Assembly: GCA_039096225.1 (NCBI GenBank)
Contig: JBBPEB010000023.1
Span: 231,001-295,000, forward strand
From: Blastocystis sp. Blastoise
Taxonomy: Eukaryota; Sar; Bigyra; Opalinata; Blastocystidae
Direction: 5' to 3'
DNA length: 64,000 bases
The notes under the pieces are model-generated. The model had not been told where the DNA came from and did not search any database. It saw only the letters and a list, made by a program, of their open reading frames with translations. The translations under genes were made by a program, and so were the position numbers. Below, in pieces: positions 13,517 through 26,327 of the stretch (within the stretch, counting starts at the first letter, position 1; the number at the start of each line of letters is the position of its first letter).

Positions 13517-14790
13517 TTATAAGTTAAGAAATAATTTAATCAAGATTGATCTCTGAAACATTACTAAAAGTAGATAAATTATCAAAAGAAATTGATAAAA
13601 TATCATCAAGAGAATCAGATAAAACACTATTTGAATTGAAATTTGTATTTTTTTCTTCATTTTCATTTCATTTGATAATATTTCATTATCATCTATAATT
13701 GTCATTGAAGAATCATTAATTGTAGTATCTATTTCATCTTCAATAATCATTGAATCATTTTGAATTGAAATAGTATCTGTTTGTGGATTCATATAGAAAA
13801 ATAAATCTCTAAATAAATTATCATCAGAATAACCAAATTTATTCTTTGTAAATAAAATATTCATAAAAGAGAAAGATCTTTCTACACTAACAGTAGTAGA
13901 AGGTAATTGAAGAATGAAAGGAATTATTTTAGAAATAGAAGGAATTTGTTTAAGAAGAGGAAAATATAATTTTATCATTTGTTCTTTACTTATCATATTT
14001 TGAGGAAAACATTCATTTTCTTTCTTCTCATTATCAATAAAATCTTTCATTTTTGAAACACATAATAAATAATCTTTCTTTTCTATATTTGAAAATTCAG
14101 ATGAAGTAAAAGAAGGAAATGAAGAAGACATTAAGAAAGGATTAAAATATTTTATTTCATTATAAAATATCATTTGTTTCTTATTCATTGTTTTGATTTC
14201 TTTCAATTTTAATAATGTATTCGTAAAACCTATATAATATAAATAAATAATAATAATAATAATAAATATACTTTTCTTATATTCTTGAATAAATGAAGAT
14301 TGAACATTTGATAAATTATTTTCTTCACATATTTCATTCACTATCATAATTATATTATCTTTTGAATTTTTCAATTGTTCTTCAATTTCATCTATCAAAC
14401 TAGAAACATTACAACATTGAAAATTATCATTTGATAATAATTTTAATATTTCTTCAAACATTATTCCACTCTTCAAAAGAATTGACATTTCGATATGTAA
14501 AGAAGAAGATAATTGATTATCTTGAAGAATATTCAATATTTCTTTATCTTTTTCACTTAACATATCCAATGTTTCTAAATATTCATAGAATGATTTCAAA
14601 TATTTAAAATGTTTCAAAATATATCTTAATGATTTATACCAAGATATCCATCGTGTTTCTTTAAATAAGAAAAGAAAGAAGAAGAAGGAAGATTATTTAT
14701 CTTTAAAAAGGATAACCATAAATCATTTTTCTTTCTAAAGAAACGAAATGATGAATTAATGAGATTAGCATATGATTTAGTATTAATAAA
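13517..14790 (-). pseudogene. hAT-family transposase fragment, frameshifted and 5'-truncated
   Basis: The C-terminal half carries the hAT dimerisation signature: LPSTTVSVERSFSFMNILFT followed by KNKF.....L..L. Upstream, around 14620-14660, the minus strand reads KETRWISWYKSLRYIL, the family's T-R-W block, but in another frame from the stretch further 5' (RKNDLWLSFLKINNL). A one-base indel in the T/C-rich run near 14670-14690 explains this. The N-terminal part (BED finger and DDE first half) is missing because the inverted-repeat element starts at 14793. The element cannot make a complete transposase as it stands. Confidence 0.8.
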
Positions 14791-14792
14791 AC

Positions 14793-16684
14793 TAGAGCGG
14801 TTCAAAAGTTGCGACAAAAGTTGCGACAAGTTGCGACAAAAGTTGCGAAAAAGTTGTGACAAGTTGCGACAAAGTTGCGACAAGTTGCGACAAGTTGCGA
14901 CACTTTTTATATCTCATTTGTAAGCCATATATTTATTATATAATAAATTTATATATATAATTATAAAGAGATTTACATGATGATTACATAAATAATTTTT
15001 AAATAAATTAAAAATAAGTTTAATACACAAAATAAGCGTTTTAAACACTAAAAATTGAAATTTTTGAAATTCATAAGAAAAATTCATTAGATAAATATCG
15101 TTATTTTTATCATTTTAACAATCTTTTAACGATTTTAAAAGTATTATATTATTTTTATATTATCAAAATAATGTTATTAAATATAAAAAGTGAAGAATTG
15201 AATGTCATAGAAGCTTCATTGAAGATAAAATGAACTCATTAAGTATAAAAATATTTTTAAAATGATTCATCTCTTCATAATGAGCTATTGATAACATATA
15301 TATTCAAATAATTTCATTTCATCAAAATTCAATTTTCAACAGTCTTCATTAAACATCATATAATGAATTATTATGATGTAAATATATATCTATATCATAA
15401 TAATAGTCAATTATAAATATATTATGCTTAATTAGATGATAAAATGAGTTGATAAAAATGAATCATTTCAAAAAGATCTAAAATCAATGTATTAATGAAA
15501 TCATTCACATTATTAAATACTATAAATAATACAAACTATGATTTCAATTGAAAATGGATAAATAATGCCAAGAAAATAAAAATGAAATTCATTTGAATTG
15601 TCATTAAAAATTGAACTTCAAAATTGAGTCAAAAATGGTTTTATCCCGTGAATAAATCAAATTTTTGACTGGAAAAAAATTATATAAAAAATGTAGAATT
15701 TTTTCTTTAATTCATTTCATATGATCTTTTCATTTTTATAAAATGAAATTTTGTAAATGTATTCATCATTACTTAGTTCATATAATGAAATATTCTCTTA
15801 TATAAAACATTAATTAAATATATGTTTAAATGAAAAGTTGTGACAAAGTTGTGACAAATTGCGACACTGAATTCTTTTTTTAAACAAGTCTTTTTTAATT
15901 GCCAAATTAATAAAATAATCACGGGACTCTCGCCATTATTCTTGGTTAAAAAAGTTGCGACAAATTGCGACAAGTTGCGACAAGTTGTGAAATTTGTCGC
16001 AACTCGATTTGTCACAACTTTTGAACCGCTCTAATTGATTTTAAACCATTTTGAACTGAATTTATTTTTATCAACTCATTTTATCATCTAATTAAGCATA
16101 ATATATTTATAATTGACTATTAATTATGATATAGACATATTTATATCATAATGATTCATTATATGATGTTTAGTGAAGAATGTTAAAAATTGAATTTTGA
16201 TGAAATGAAATTATTTGAATATATTTGTTATCATTAGCTCATTATTAACTCATCATGAAGAAATGAATCATTTTAAAGATATTTTATACTTAATGAGCTC
16301 ATTTTATCTTCAATGAAGCTTTTATGACATTCATTTTTTCACTTTTTATATTAAATAAGATTATTTTGATAATATAAAAATAATATAATATTTTAAAAAT
16401 CGTTAAAAGAATTAAAAAATGATTAAAATAAGTATATTTATCTAATGAATTTTTCTTATGAATTTCAAAAATTTCATTTTTTTTGTGTTTAAAACGCTTA
16501 TTTTAGGTATTAAACTTATTATTAATTTATTTAAAAATTATTTATGTAATCATCATGAAAATATCTTTATAATTATATATTTAAATATATTTTATAATAA
16601 ATATATGACTTACAAATGAGATATAAAAAGTGTCACAACTGTCTTAACTTGTCTTAACTTTTGTCGCAACTTTTGAACCGCTCT
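14793..16684. repeat. Fold-back element: long inverted arms around a central insert
   Basis: The left arm 14793-15489 and right arm 16034-16684 are inverted copies of each other, diverged but alignable over about 650 bp. For example, ACTTTTTATATCTCATTTGT on the left reappears inverted at the right end. The central 15490-16033 contains further TTGTGACAA/TTGCGACAA units and finishes with an inverted terminal word at 16033, exactly where the right arm begins. This suggests a second, partly deleted element inside the first. No coding capacity was seen. Confidence 0.75.
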
Positions 16685-16888
16685 ACTGTAATTTATAAAG
16701 CATTTCTTAATGAAATGAAGCAAGCAAATTGAAGACAATCTCAAAATCATTTAGAAGCTCAACATCGATATTTAAGAAATATGGGATTATCTACGAATAT
16801 TCCTAGAAGTAGATCTTCTTCTCCTGTTATTCCATCTACTTTTTTGAATGACAGTCAAGATTCAATTCTTTCTGGTCCTGTTAATTAG
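16685..16888 (+). pseudogene. C-terminal coding fragment next to the element, with in-frame TGA
   Basis: The frame starts directly at the element border and reads ...YKAFLNEMKQAN, then TGA (16730-16732), then RQSQNHLEAQHRYLRNMG..., a Ser/Pro-rich end and TAG at 16886-16888. Codon use (TCT, CCT, GAA) and the length favour former coding sequence, either the 3' end of a gene cut by the element or a transposon ORF. I cannot assign a family. The TGA could be a nonsense mutation or could stand for Trp. Confidence 0.45.
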
Positions 16889-18221
16889 TATTTATTTAAT
16901 TTATTTTTATCATTTCACTTGTTTATTTTAATATGTTTTATATATTTTATTTTTATACTTTATAATATATATATATTTGACAATGATAAACAAATTCTTT
17001 CATGTATTTGACTTTGAATGATTTCAATCATATTTACAAAATTCTTTGTTTGATCATTATATATGTAATAATTGTATTTCTATTAATCAGTCAATTTGAT
17101 TGAAATCAAATCAAATGTTACACTTTTTTGTCAAACTCATTTTGCCTAAAAAACATTTATTGTTTGATTTTAATATGAATCAATAGGGTTGACTTAATCA
17201 TTTGAGTTTGATAGCATTTTCAGACTAAATATACAAATCAATTATTTTTTATTATGTATTTCTTTGAAAAACAATTATGTCAATAAATTATTTAAGAAAA
17301 ATAAATCAGGATAAATATTAATATAAATCATTATATATATTTTAATACTACATGTATGCGATACTATAAGTCAAATTATATTTTTACCGTCAATACATTG
17401 ATTTCAAATAAATCAATCAGAATACAAATATATTTTCTAATTATATTTTGTTGTTATTATTTCGAGTCACTCATGGATTGTAATAAAAATTCTAAAAATG
17501 TCGGAAGTCTTTATCAGTATTTGGTTTATAACATATTTCGTTATTACAATAAAATGAAATGTTTAATATTAAAAAAGTATTGTTAATATAATCAATATAT
17601 AAAAAAACATAGATTCATTTTGGTTTCAAGTTATATAACATATATTTACATATGTGGTTATAGTTTATTTATAGTCTAAAAAGTGAAAAAAAATATACTA
17701 AAAAACTTATGTGTATAGAAGAATTTAACTATTATTGAAAGAAGGGATAATTAGCAAATTAATGTATGTGTTAATTATTTTTTAGTGGCAAAAAATATAA
17801 CACAGAAATTTTAATGAAAGTCAAAAAAGTAAATTATAAGAAAAAGCAAATAAAAACTAGTGAATAAAAAAGATAGGATGCAAATAAATACCAATTCACC
17901 AACAACAATATAATACAAATGAATATTAGTATTTATAGAAACTCACAATATATCACATTTTAGAATACTATAAGTTGTGATTGCTACTTTCAGTTATTTA
18001 ATCTAACTACATGATATACAATAGAGTTCTTTATAATAGCTTGAAAATAAGAGAAAAACGTATTAATTAAACAATATATTGATTACAACAATTAGTGAAG
18101 AGCAACAATAATTTATGTATAAATATAATTATGTCTATAAGAAAATATTATAAATAATCATAATTAAATAAATAAATAATTAATTAAATAAATAAATAAA
18201 TAATTATATAAATAAATAAAT

Positions 18222-18277
<56 letters not shown>

Positions 18278-18432
18278 AGCGATTAATTAGTAAAATAAAA
18301 AAAAAACGAATAAAATACTAGAGTGAATACATATCTAGAAAAGATATTTCTGCATAATTAACATAGTATTAAAAAAACTTCAGAGAGAAAAAAGATAGTT
18401 ATGTAATGTGTACAAAAAATAAAGAAATGTAA

Positions 18433-18473
<41 letters not shown>

Positions 18474-18702
18474 AAAATCTTTGAAAATGGAATAAGTAAA
18501 GACAAGAAAGATAAGAATTTAATAAAAAGAAACTAATAAAAGAAATAGTTAAAATAGAAAAATTCAAAAACAACTAGAAAACAAATAATAAAACAACAAA
18601 AACAACAAAAACAACAACAGCAAAGAATAATAGTATGAAAAATATATATTAATAATAATAATATATATGGTTCTTGCTAGTAGATTGATTGAATTACAGT
18701 AT
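16889..18702. other. AT-rich intergenic stretch with (TA)n and (AAAT)n runs
   Basis: No gene is supported. Microsatellite runs lie at about 18160-18275 (AAAT then TA units) and 18438-18471 (TA). The 76-codon frame at 17356-17586 has no coding character beyond AT bias. Confidence 0.55.
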
Positions 18703-20869
18703 TTAGAATGAGCTAATATTTGTATTATCTAAATAGTAAGGATCAGGAAGAATATTTTGCTTGATATCATAGGAAGGGAATACAGGAGGGGGACTAGAAT
18801 AAGGAGATACGTTCTCCATAAAGGTTGTTACACTGGAATAATAATTTGGATGAGGAGGAGGAGAAGAAGATATGGATATTTCTGAAGCACAAGTTGACTT
18901 TATATTAAAAGAATCATTATCATGATTAATGACATTCATGTGTTTTTCATTATAAATAGGCATTAGAGCTATATTAGGAATACTGGTATTGAGAGGTACA
19001 GGATCTATATGTTGATTATAATATTGCTCCATAGAATCAGGGGGTTTATTTACTATTATACCTATAGTATCAGTAGTATTATTATTAGTATCGATTGATT
19101 CATCTTGTGTTCTCTCGGTACTGTTCATATCATTGGTATCATTATATTCAGTAGTACTTGTATCTTTAGTAGATCTATACGAGATGAGGTCAATTGTGCT
19201 GTTAGGACATGCTCTCGTATCAGATGAAGAACCATAAGCGCGGGATGTGTGAAAGGTATTCATTCCTGCGTAGAAAGTTGCATTCAGAAGAAGGTCGTTA
19301 TTCTGTAGATCTTCTTTAGTGACATCATTCAATGGAATTAGTTCATGTACACGTATACTCTCCTCTTGAAGTGGTTTATCGATAGATGGAGTGTTTCCAG
19401 AAGTCTCTTCGAATAGAGGAGGAGGAGTCATGTATTTTGCATCATCAATATAATTATTTGAAGGATCAACTATGTTTGATGATACTTCTGAGGCTTCTTT
19501 AGTCTTACCTGTGATATCCTCAGTTCCAAGGTGTATATCTGTAGATATTCGAGTATTCAAGCTATTTATTGCATTTATTTGACTATTTATTAATAAATTA
19601 TCAAGAGGAGAAGAAGTAATACAGGTTGAAGGAGGAACTTCATTAAAAGAACTTGTAGAAGGCTCTGGATTGTACGGCGAAGAGGGACATAATGGAGTAA
19701 TAGAGGTATTTGACATATCTAAAGAATTCACTGGAATAGCCACTGAATTTAACGAATTGGTTGTGTCAGAGGTGACAGATGAAGTGACACTTGACTGGTC
19801 ATCATGTATAAATCCATATTGTTTATAGATAGGGTTGTATATATTAACATAGTAATCATAATAATATTTATATATATTATCACATTCTTTAGGAAGTTGG
19901 GGATGTTTCTTTTTTGACAAATCGACAATCGGAAAACTAAATTGATAATTCTGAATTTCGGCATCAATTATCTTATTGATATATATATTACTATTCTTTA
20001 TTATATCATTTCGTCTTTGCATGATTTCAGGCTATAGATATATATATAGTTATTATAATTATATAAAATAAATGAAAAACAAATAATAAATATAAATATA
20101 CAGTTATATAATTATGTAAAATAAATGAGAAACAAGTAATATATATATACATAGTATTCTTTTAGATCCTTTCTATAATTTGCGGAGAAATCTTTTCCAA
20201 GGCCTAGAATCTACAAAAGTAAGTATTCAATGATTTTATTTCTATTTATATACTCGACCAATGAGAGTGATTTTACATCCAGATATATACATAAATAACC
20301 ATACTTGAGTATCTTCATCAGTTAATGCATGATTACTAATATAATATAAATTAATATTAATATATATAAATATACTTGAAAGATAGAAAGTAAGATTCAC
20401 AATATTGTCTGCATAAATCATGATATTGACTGAATTCTTTTTTCATCCATCTATTTGTAATGTCCCATCCTTCTTTTGAAAACCCATTTTTTTTTATTGT
20501 TTCTGCTATCTTATCAACTACATCTTCTTCTGTTACCTAAATATATATGAACGATAAAGTATGATAATGTCACTTAATTCTATAAGAGAGAAATTTTGAT
20601 TAGATAAATTATTATTGTAAATATACACTTGACATCTTAGGAACATTCTCTGTATGATGATTTATAATATTGGGATAGTATTCGTAATCTGGAAATATTT
20701 TTTTGAAGACAAATAATATAAGAGGTATAATTCTCGCAGCTTCTCGTGCAAAATCGGGTATTGAACCCTTACGTAATATATCACGGTCAATTTTAATGAG
20801 ATTTGTCAACTCAAAGTGATCGATCTCAGTATTAGGCATTTGAGAGGAATCTTGGGTGTTCGGATCCAT
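18703..20869 (-). CDS. Unknown protein, conserved-looking N-terminal part and long Ser/Thr/Pro/Asn-rich tail
   Basis: I do not recognise the family. Five exons are inferred on the minus strand: 20627-20869, 20376-20536, 20305-20335, 20151-20210 and 18703-20031, all joined in frame with GT-AG borders, ending in TAA. The product is about 609 residues. The first 200 are a compact, mostly helical-looking region with EEDVVDKIAETIKKNGFSKE, several Trp, Cys and Tyr, and a long run of Lys/Tyr-rich sequence. From about residue 230 the chain becomes low-complexity (Ser, Thr, Pro, Asn), as in disordered regulatory tails, with PPP, SSPPPHPNY and SPPPVFPSY stretches that could bind SH3, WW or profilin-like partners. 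No signal peptide or membrane helix was seen. It lies upstream of nothing obvious and shares no promoter. Confidence 0.7.
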
Positions 20870-21956
20870 TAACTAAAACTTTTCAGATAAGTTTGTGTTA
20901 AAAAATAGTAATCCGCATGCAATAAATGCTAAAGATATACTTGGGAATGAGGAGCTCTTTAAAGAATCATTCCACTTTGCTAAAATAATAACCGTGGGAA
21001 ATCCAATAAATGTTTTTGAAACTAGTTTTTTCATTTTAAAACTAGCGATCTGAAAAAAATTATGGAAATATTCCGATTTAAAAATTGAAACTATGACCAT
21101 TCAATTTGCATCTAGAATACTAGAAAAGATTGTAACTTCTGTTCCAGTCTTTGACTGATATAATTTCACGAAAAAATAATAAAAACCAACAATAGCCAAT
21201 CAATGCTAAGAATAATACGACTTTTGAAATGTCATTCATTTGATTTATTTCAATTTATTAAAAAAAAACTCTTTTTAAAATTCTTTAATGACTACAATAA
21301 TTAAATAAAGATAAAATATATATTTCTCTTATGATGAAAATTATCTTTTGAAAACATCATGAGTTTTTTTTAGTTATGGTAATCTTGAGAATTTATCATC
21401 TTATGTGATAAATAGCATTATTGTAATAAAATAAAAAGACATTATATGCTGAATAAAGCAAATCTTCAAGTTGATATGAATGATTGATTATGAAAGTGGT
21501 AATTGCAAGAAAACAATTGAAAAGAAATAATATTGAAGTTTGTATATATAAAACAATGAATTGGATAGAAAAATGGTTAGACATGCTCTAAATTTATTTA
21601 ATCGATGCTTTGAATCAGTGTAAAGAGACTTTATTCTATTGTTTCATCGTGAATACCCTAGTGATAATATCCCATATAATGCATTCTCTGGTTAAAATAT
21701 GGATTATTCGTTCAGATATACAAATAATAAGAAGTATAAAAAAATGATCTTTGAGTAAAGTGTTTTTTTTATGTTCTATATATCTGTTGTTTTATTCCTA
21801 CATTTTATATATAATATAAATAGAAGTGTGATGAATACATATATATTTTAATATATATATATATATAAATTTGTATATAAATAAATATATAATAACATAT
21901 ATACAATAATAATATATATATATATAAATTTATATATATAAATCAATAATAATAAT

Positions 21957-22044
<88 letters not shown>

Positions 22045-23006
22045 CTGTGAATATATAAATATAGATAAAAAAATATATATATCTATAAAACTATTGATAT
22101 CTAGATTAATGTTAATAATCTCTCTCTCTCTATATATATATACTCTTCTTCTTATTTGTTTTTTACTAATGAATTAATAAGAATTCTTTTACTGTATATA
22201 AATATTGGTGAAATAGATATTAATTGTATATATATATTTTGATATATATATAATTCCTATTCTTTAATATTTGATGAAAAAATAAAAAGAATTTCATAGA
22301 GTCTTATACAAGTGAAGATTTTTGGTATTCCAACAATTCAATAACAATATGTATAATATTCAATTTAGTAGGAAATAACGATAAATACATTGACTAGTGA
22401 TAGGTGATTAGAGTTATATATAGATTTTTATCTTCATTATACACAAGACTCTATTTGAATAGTTACTATGACTCTATTAATATGTACAAAATTGTATTCT
22501 GAACAGGAATAGATACAATAACCGTGGATATTTGAATAATAAAGTGTTTATGATACTTACTAATGATTCGTTGCATATATACATGCTATTCCTAACTGAT
22601 AGGATATAAAAATAAAATTATCGAATGATATTAACATCTTTGACAACTTATCTATAGGATATACATGATAGTTTAGTATTTTTCTTTAGTTTGTTATCTA
22701 TCTAATGAAGAATAGAGAACCAGGATAGTTATATGTGTAACAGATTTAGGAATATGAATAATTTATTATATTATGTGTATCCTATATAGCTTATCAAACA
22801 CTCTTTATATACTAGAGTCTTCAATAGAATATACTAAAAAATCACTCTTTAATAAGAGTCGTAAGAGTATTTAAAATAAGTATATGATTAACAAAACTAA
22901 TAAAAATAGGAAAAACTAACAGAAAGACAATAAACATATATGCTAGAAAAAAATATATAAATTGAATTAAGATAAAGCTATGGATAATAAAAGAATTAAA
23001 ATGGTA
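20870..23006. other. AT-rich intergenic stretch with long (TA)n block
   Basis: It contains a (TA)n run of roughly 85 bp at 21959-22043, flanked by TAA/TATA-rich DNA from about 21830 to 22260. Short frames (20873-21100, 21396-21584) show no motifs. No RNA gene was recognised. Confidence 0.6.
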
Positions 23007-24652
23007 TTAAACATTTTGAAGATACGCGGTATTGAGAACCGCGAAACCAGCACAAACACCTCCTTCCATAGATTCACTACTCTATATATATTAATATAAT
23101 ATAATAAGAATAGAATATTAGTATAATAATAGAGTATATAGTTACTTTTGTTTTAAAGAGATGTCCCACAATATTATCTTTGTAATAAGACCCTCCAATC
23201 ACATAACTATATACACCAAACTCACTATATATATAGAACAATAGAACAAGAAATCAAAGAGAGAAATAATCACGATTCTATATATATATATATATATATA
23301 CTGAATAGATTGATGTTCTGACGCTTCTCCTTCGACCACGTGTATAGCTGGGTATTCAGCAGCTTTGATTCGTTGCATCAGAATTAATCCCCCTAATCCT
23401 CCTTCAACACCCATCTCTCCCTTAAGAACCGCGGGAATATTCTTTCCCCAAATTAAATTACCTCCTCCTTCTCGTTGAGGTTTAAGAACATAATCATCAG
23501 GATATTCTATTGCATCTTTAACAGCTCTCTTTGTATCTATATCTGTAGAGAGAGGATTCCATATTCCCGCGAAACAGGAACGAAGTTGCGCGGCTTCTTT
23601 GGAGGGAAGGAATCGTTCAACCGTACCTGGTTCTGTGAGTGCTTGTTGAATACATTTCATTCCTGTAAGTTGAAGGAATACATTTGGACATTTAATGGCT
23701 CTAGATACTTCGATATCTTCACGAACACGAAGTAATTCAGGCGTATTCAGATCGTCTGGATTATAACAGCTTCTAAAGTAGACGAGAGCAACTTCTTGAG
23801 ATCGAGTGTGTGTATTGTCATCATATATATATAACGTTCCTTCTTTAATATACATATCTGTTAATAATTCATCTACAGTCTTATATACACAAGGCACGTG
23901 ATAGTGTTCCTGAATATAACTGCTCAAATTATATTGGTCAACTCCATTCGTCTCCGATTTCTGCACACAGAACATAACAACAGGGTTTGTGGTAGTTGGT
24001 TTATAGAGATGGAATGCTTCAACGATTCCTTGTGCAGATATTTGGAGGGTATTATTGGCGGGAAGATGTGAAGAAATATCTTCTGTATGAGTGAGTTTAT
24101 AGTATTGTTGAACTGAGGGATAGAGATCTATATTATTCTTAAGGACTTCTTTTTGTAAATTTGATATTCCCTCCATGACTCCAGGGAAGGAACAAGAAAC
24201 AGTATTTAATTCAATTTGTAATAACTGTTGTTGATGTTGAGAATCTTCATTAATCATATAATCTGATCTTAAAAGACCGAGTGTGATTGGCTGATAATAA
24301 AAACTTTTATAAGCCTTGTCAGCAATCTCAAGTAGAGAATTCACAAATGGATCCGAACAACTATTATGAATAAAAAGAATACAAAAAAAAAGACATACTT
24401 CTTTAAAACTTTAAGCATCCATTCTCTTTCATCACACATATTAATCACCAAACGATCAAATAATCTTGAATACATAAGTGAGTCTTCATAAAGTTGTTTT
24501 GACATAGGAACAGGAAGAAGGGCAAATGGCATGTTTGTATAATAAACCTTATGGTTAAAAACGTTTCCATGAAGAACACCATGAGACATAGCATAATGAA
24601 CTGCCTCTTTTCTCATTTTCTCCATAGCTTGTTGATCTATATGTCCTTGCAT
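23007..24652 (-). CDS. GSS: Glutathione synthetase (eukaryotic type)
   Basis: This enzyme joins gamma-glutamylcysteine and glycine with ATP in the cytosol, the last step of glutathione synthesis. Exon 1 (start ATG 24650-24652, MQGHIDQQ) ends in MCDEREWMLKVLK. A short intron follows, then the large exon from about 24350 down to 23300. Family landmarks are ELNTVSCSFPG (family EINT.S.SF.G), the glycine-rich ATP loop YVLKPQREGGGNLIWG, and the substrate loop near the end, MEGGVCAGFAVLNTAYL, in a small last exon (23007-23095). Exon VYSYVIGGSYKDNIVGHLFK (about 23150-23225) matches the strand before it. The order of domains and an estimated length near 470 residues fit the family. Introns near 23225-23300 and 23095-23145 are TA-rich. 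No defect was seen. Confidence 0.93.
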
Positions 24653-26327
24653 TTTTATAACTTCAATCTTTTTATTAAATAAATATATATAATTGATAAA
24701 AATAATGAATATTATCAATTAAAGTGGTCATATGAATTAATTGGGTTACTTATGATAAATTCTTTATTTGATTGGTCGAACAAATATTCTTTTTTTTATA
24801 GAAAAATTTCTGAATCAATTTTTCTATTTATTTCTTCCATGAAGTATTTTTAGAAAAAATGGAAATTTTAAATCGAAGCACTGTAAATCGATTATTCTCT
24901 ACAGGAATCTCAGACAACTGAAAAATATTCAGTCTCATTTTGGTTCTTCTGTTTTTTTTTCTTTTTTTTTTTTGATTCCTTGTTAATAATGAGAATAAAT
25001 CAGTGTTTAGAGTATGTGGAACTTTAAGATATCTCCTAGTATATGTGAAAAACTTGAAATGAAGGGTTTTAATGATTATTTTCTCTTTGGAATGATGAAA
25101 TAAAAGCTCAAATATGTAATTGAATTCATATATAACTATCATACAAGTTGCTCATATATCTACACAGTGTTCTTCTAATGGAGACTACTTTTTTTTTAAC
25201 AATTTTTTCCATATCCGAATTTGTTAGATATATTGTATTAATGAAAACAGTGTATATTAATAAATAAAAAAAAAATAAAATAAAGAAAAGCTGTGAAGAA
25301 ATTTAACATTTTAAAAACTAAAAATTGAATAATCCATAATTGAATGTGTAGAAATGATATGTAACCCTCAGAAAGAATTCAAAGTGAAGTAACTGATAAA
25401 AACAAACATATAAATGAGTTCACTTATGGCTTTTTTATTAAAAAAACTTTAAATAAAAGTACTAATATATGATGTATGAAGTATTCTCTTATAAAACATT
25501 TTTTTAATATTTTTTATAATTGAATATAGAATTTTAAAGCATTAATATTAAAGATGTAGATATATCCAACTTGATTTCTTTTTATTATTATATTTAGATA
25601 TTATGAAAAGAAATCTCTATATATATGTATCCCAAAGAAGCATATTTCTTTAATTTTTCATGTCAAAAGTAGAATAATGGTGCTGATGAATTATTATTTG
25701 AGAGTATGATCATTAACTGTATTCTAACTAGTATAGAAAGTTGTGATATTCACATATACAGTGAAAAACAATAATCACACAATTACTGGTTTAGATATTG
25801 ACAATATATTATTAACTAAATAGGAAACTAAAGAAATAAACGAATGAGAAACTTATGGATTGAATTATTATGGAAACAAAGTGAAAATAGTATCAATTAA
25901 TCATCTAATGAAAAACAACTATATTTGCTAAAAAGTAGCTGAATACTATTTTCTAACAAGTGGAAAAGCAAAAACAATAAAATAATTATATGGAATAGTC
26001 ATATGAATATCAAAGTCAATAAAAAATTAAAGCCAGAACATGTATATTGTTTTATTGTGGAAACACCCAATGAAATCTCGTTATTTATCAAAATAGTCAT
26101 ATGCTTTTCTTTTCTTTTATCAAATAGTCCTTTTTTTAAAGAACAAGAAAAGGAAAATTTATATCTTTTGAATTGTATTCTATCAACTATAATGAAATTA
26201 GCAATTAATAGTGATTATTTAAAAAATAAAATACTTGATAGATTTTTTTTTTGTCTTTGTTTCTTTTCTTTATTTCTGTTAAAAAAGAAAATATTTATAT
26301 ATTTATTTATATATAAATTAGAAAGAC
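24653..26327. other. AT-rich intergenic stretch between divergent GSS and formin genes
   Basis: It presumably holds the promoters of the divergent GSS (-) and formin (+) genes. The frames at 24828-25142 and 26003-26335 are AT-driven and unsupported. No RNA gene or ordered repeat was recognised. Confidence 0.5.

Larger units (their letters stand above)
13398..16684. mobile_element. Nested DNA-transposon remains (hAT-type transposase plus fold-back element)
   Basis: The word AGAGCGGTTCAAAAGTTGCGAC begins at 13398 and 14793 on the plus strand and occurs inverted ending at 16033 and 16684. Next to each end are clustered copies of TTGCGACAA-like units, as expected of subterminal transposase-binding repeats. 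The 13398-14792 part holds a broken transposase on the minus strand. The 14793-16684 part is a separate element with long inverted arms inserted beside or into it. The flanks of 14793 and 16684 share only ACT, so no 8-bp hAT target duplication is visible. Confidence 0.75.

Noticed and set aside
20873-21100. 75-codon minus-strand ORF just upstream of the 18.7-20.9 kb gene
   Set aside because: It ends next to the gene's start codon, shows no motif and does not splice into it in frame.
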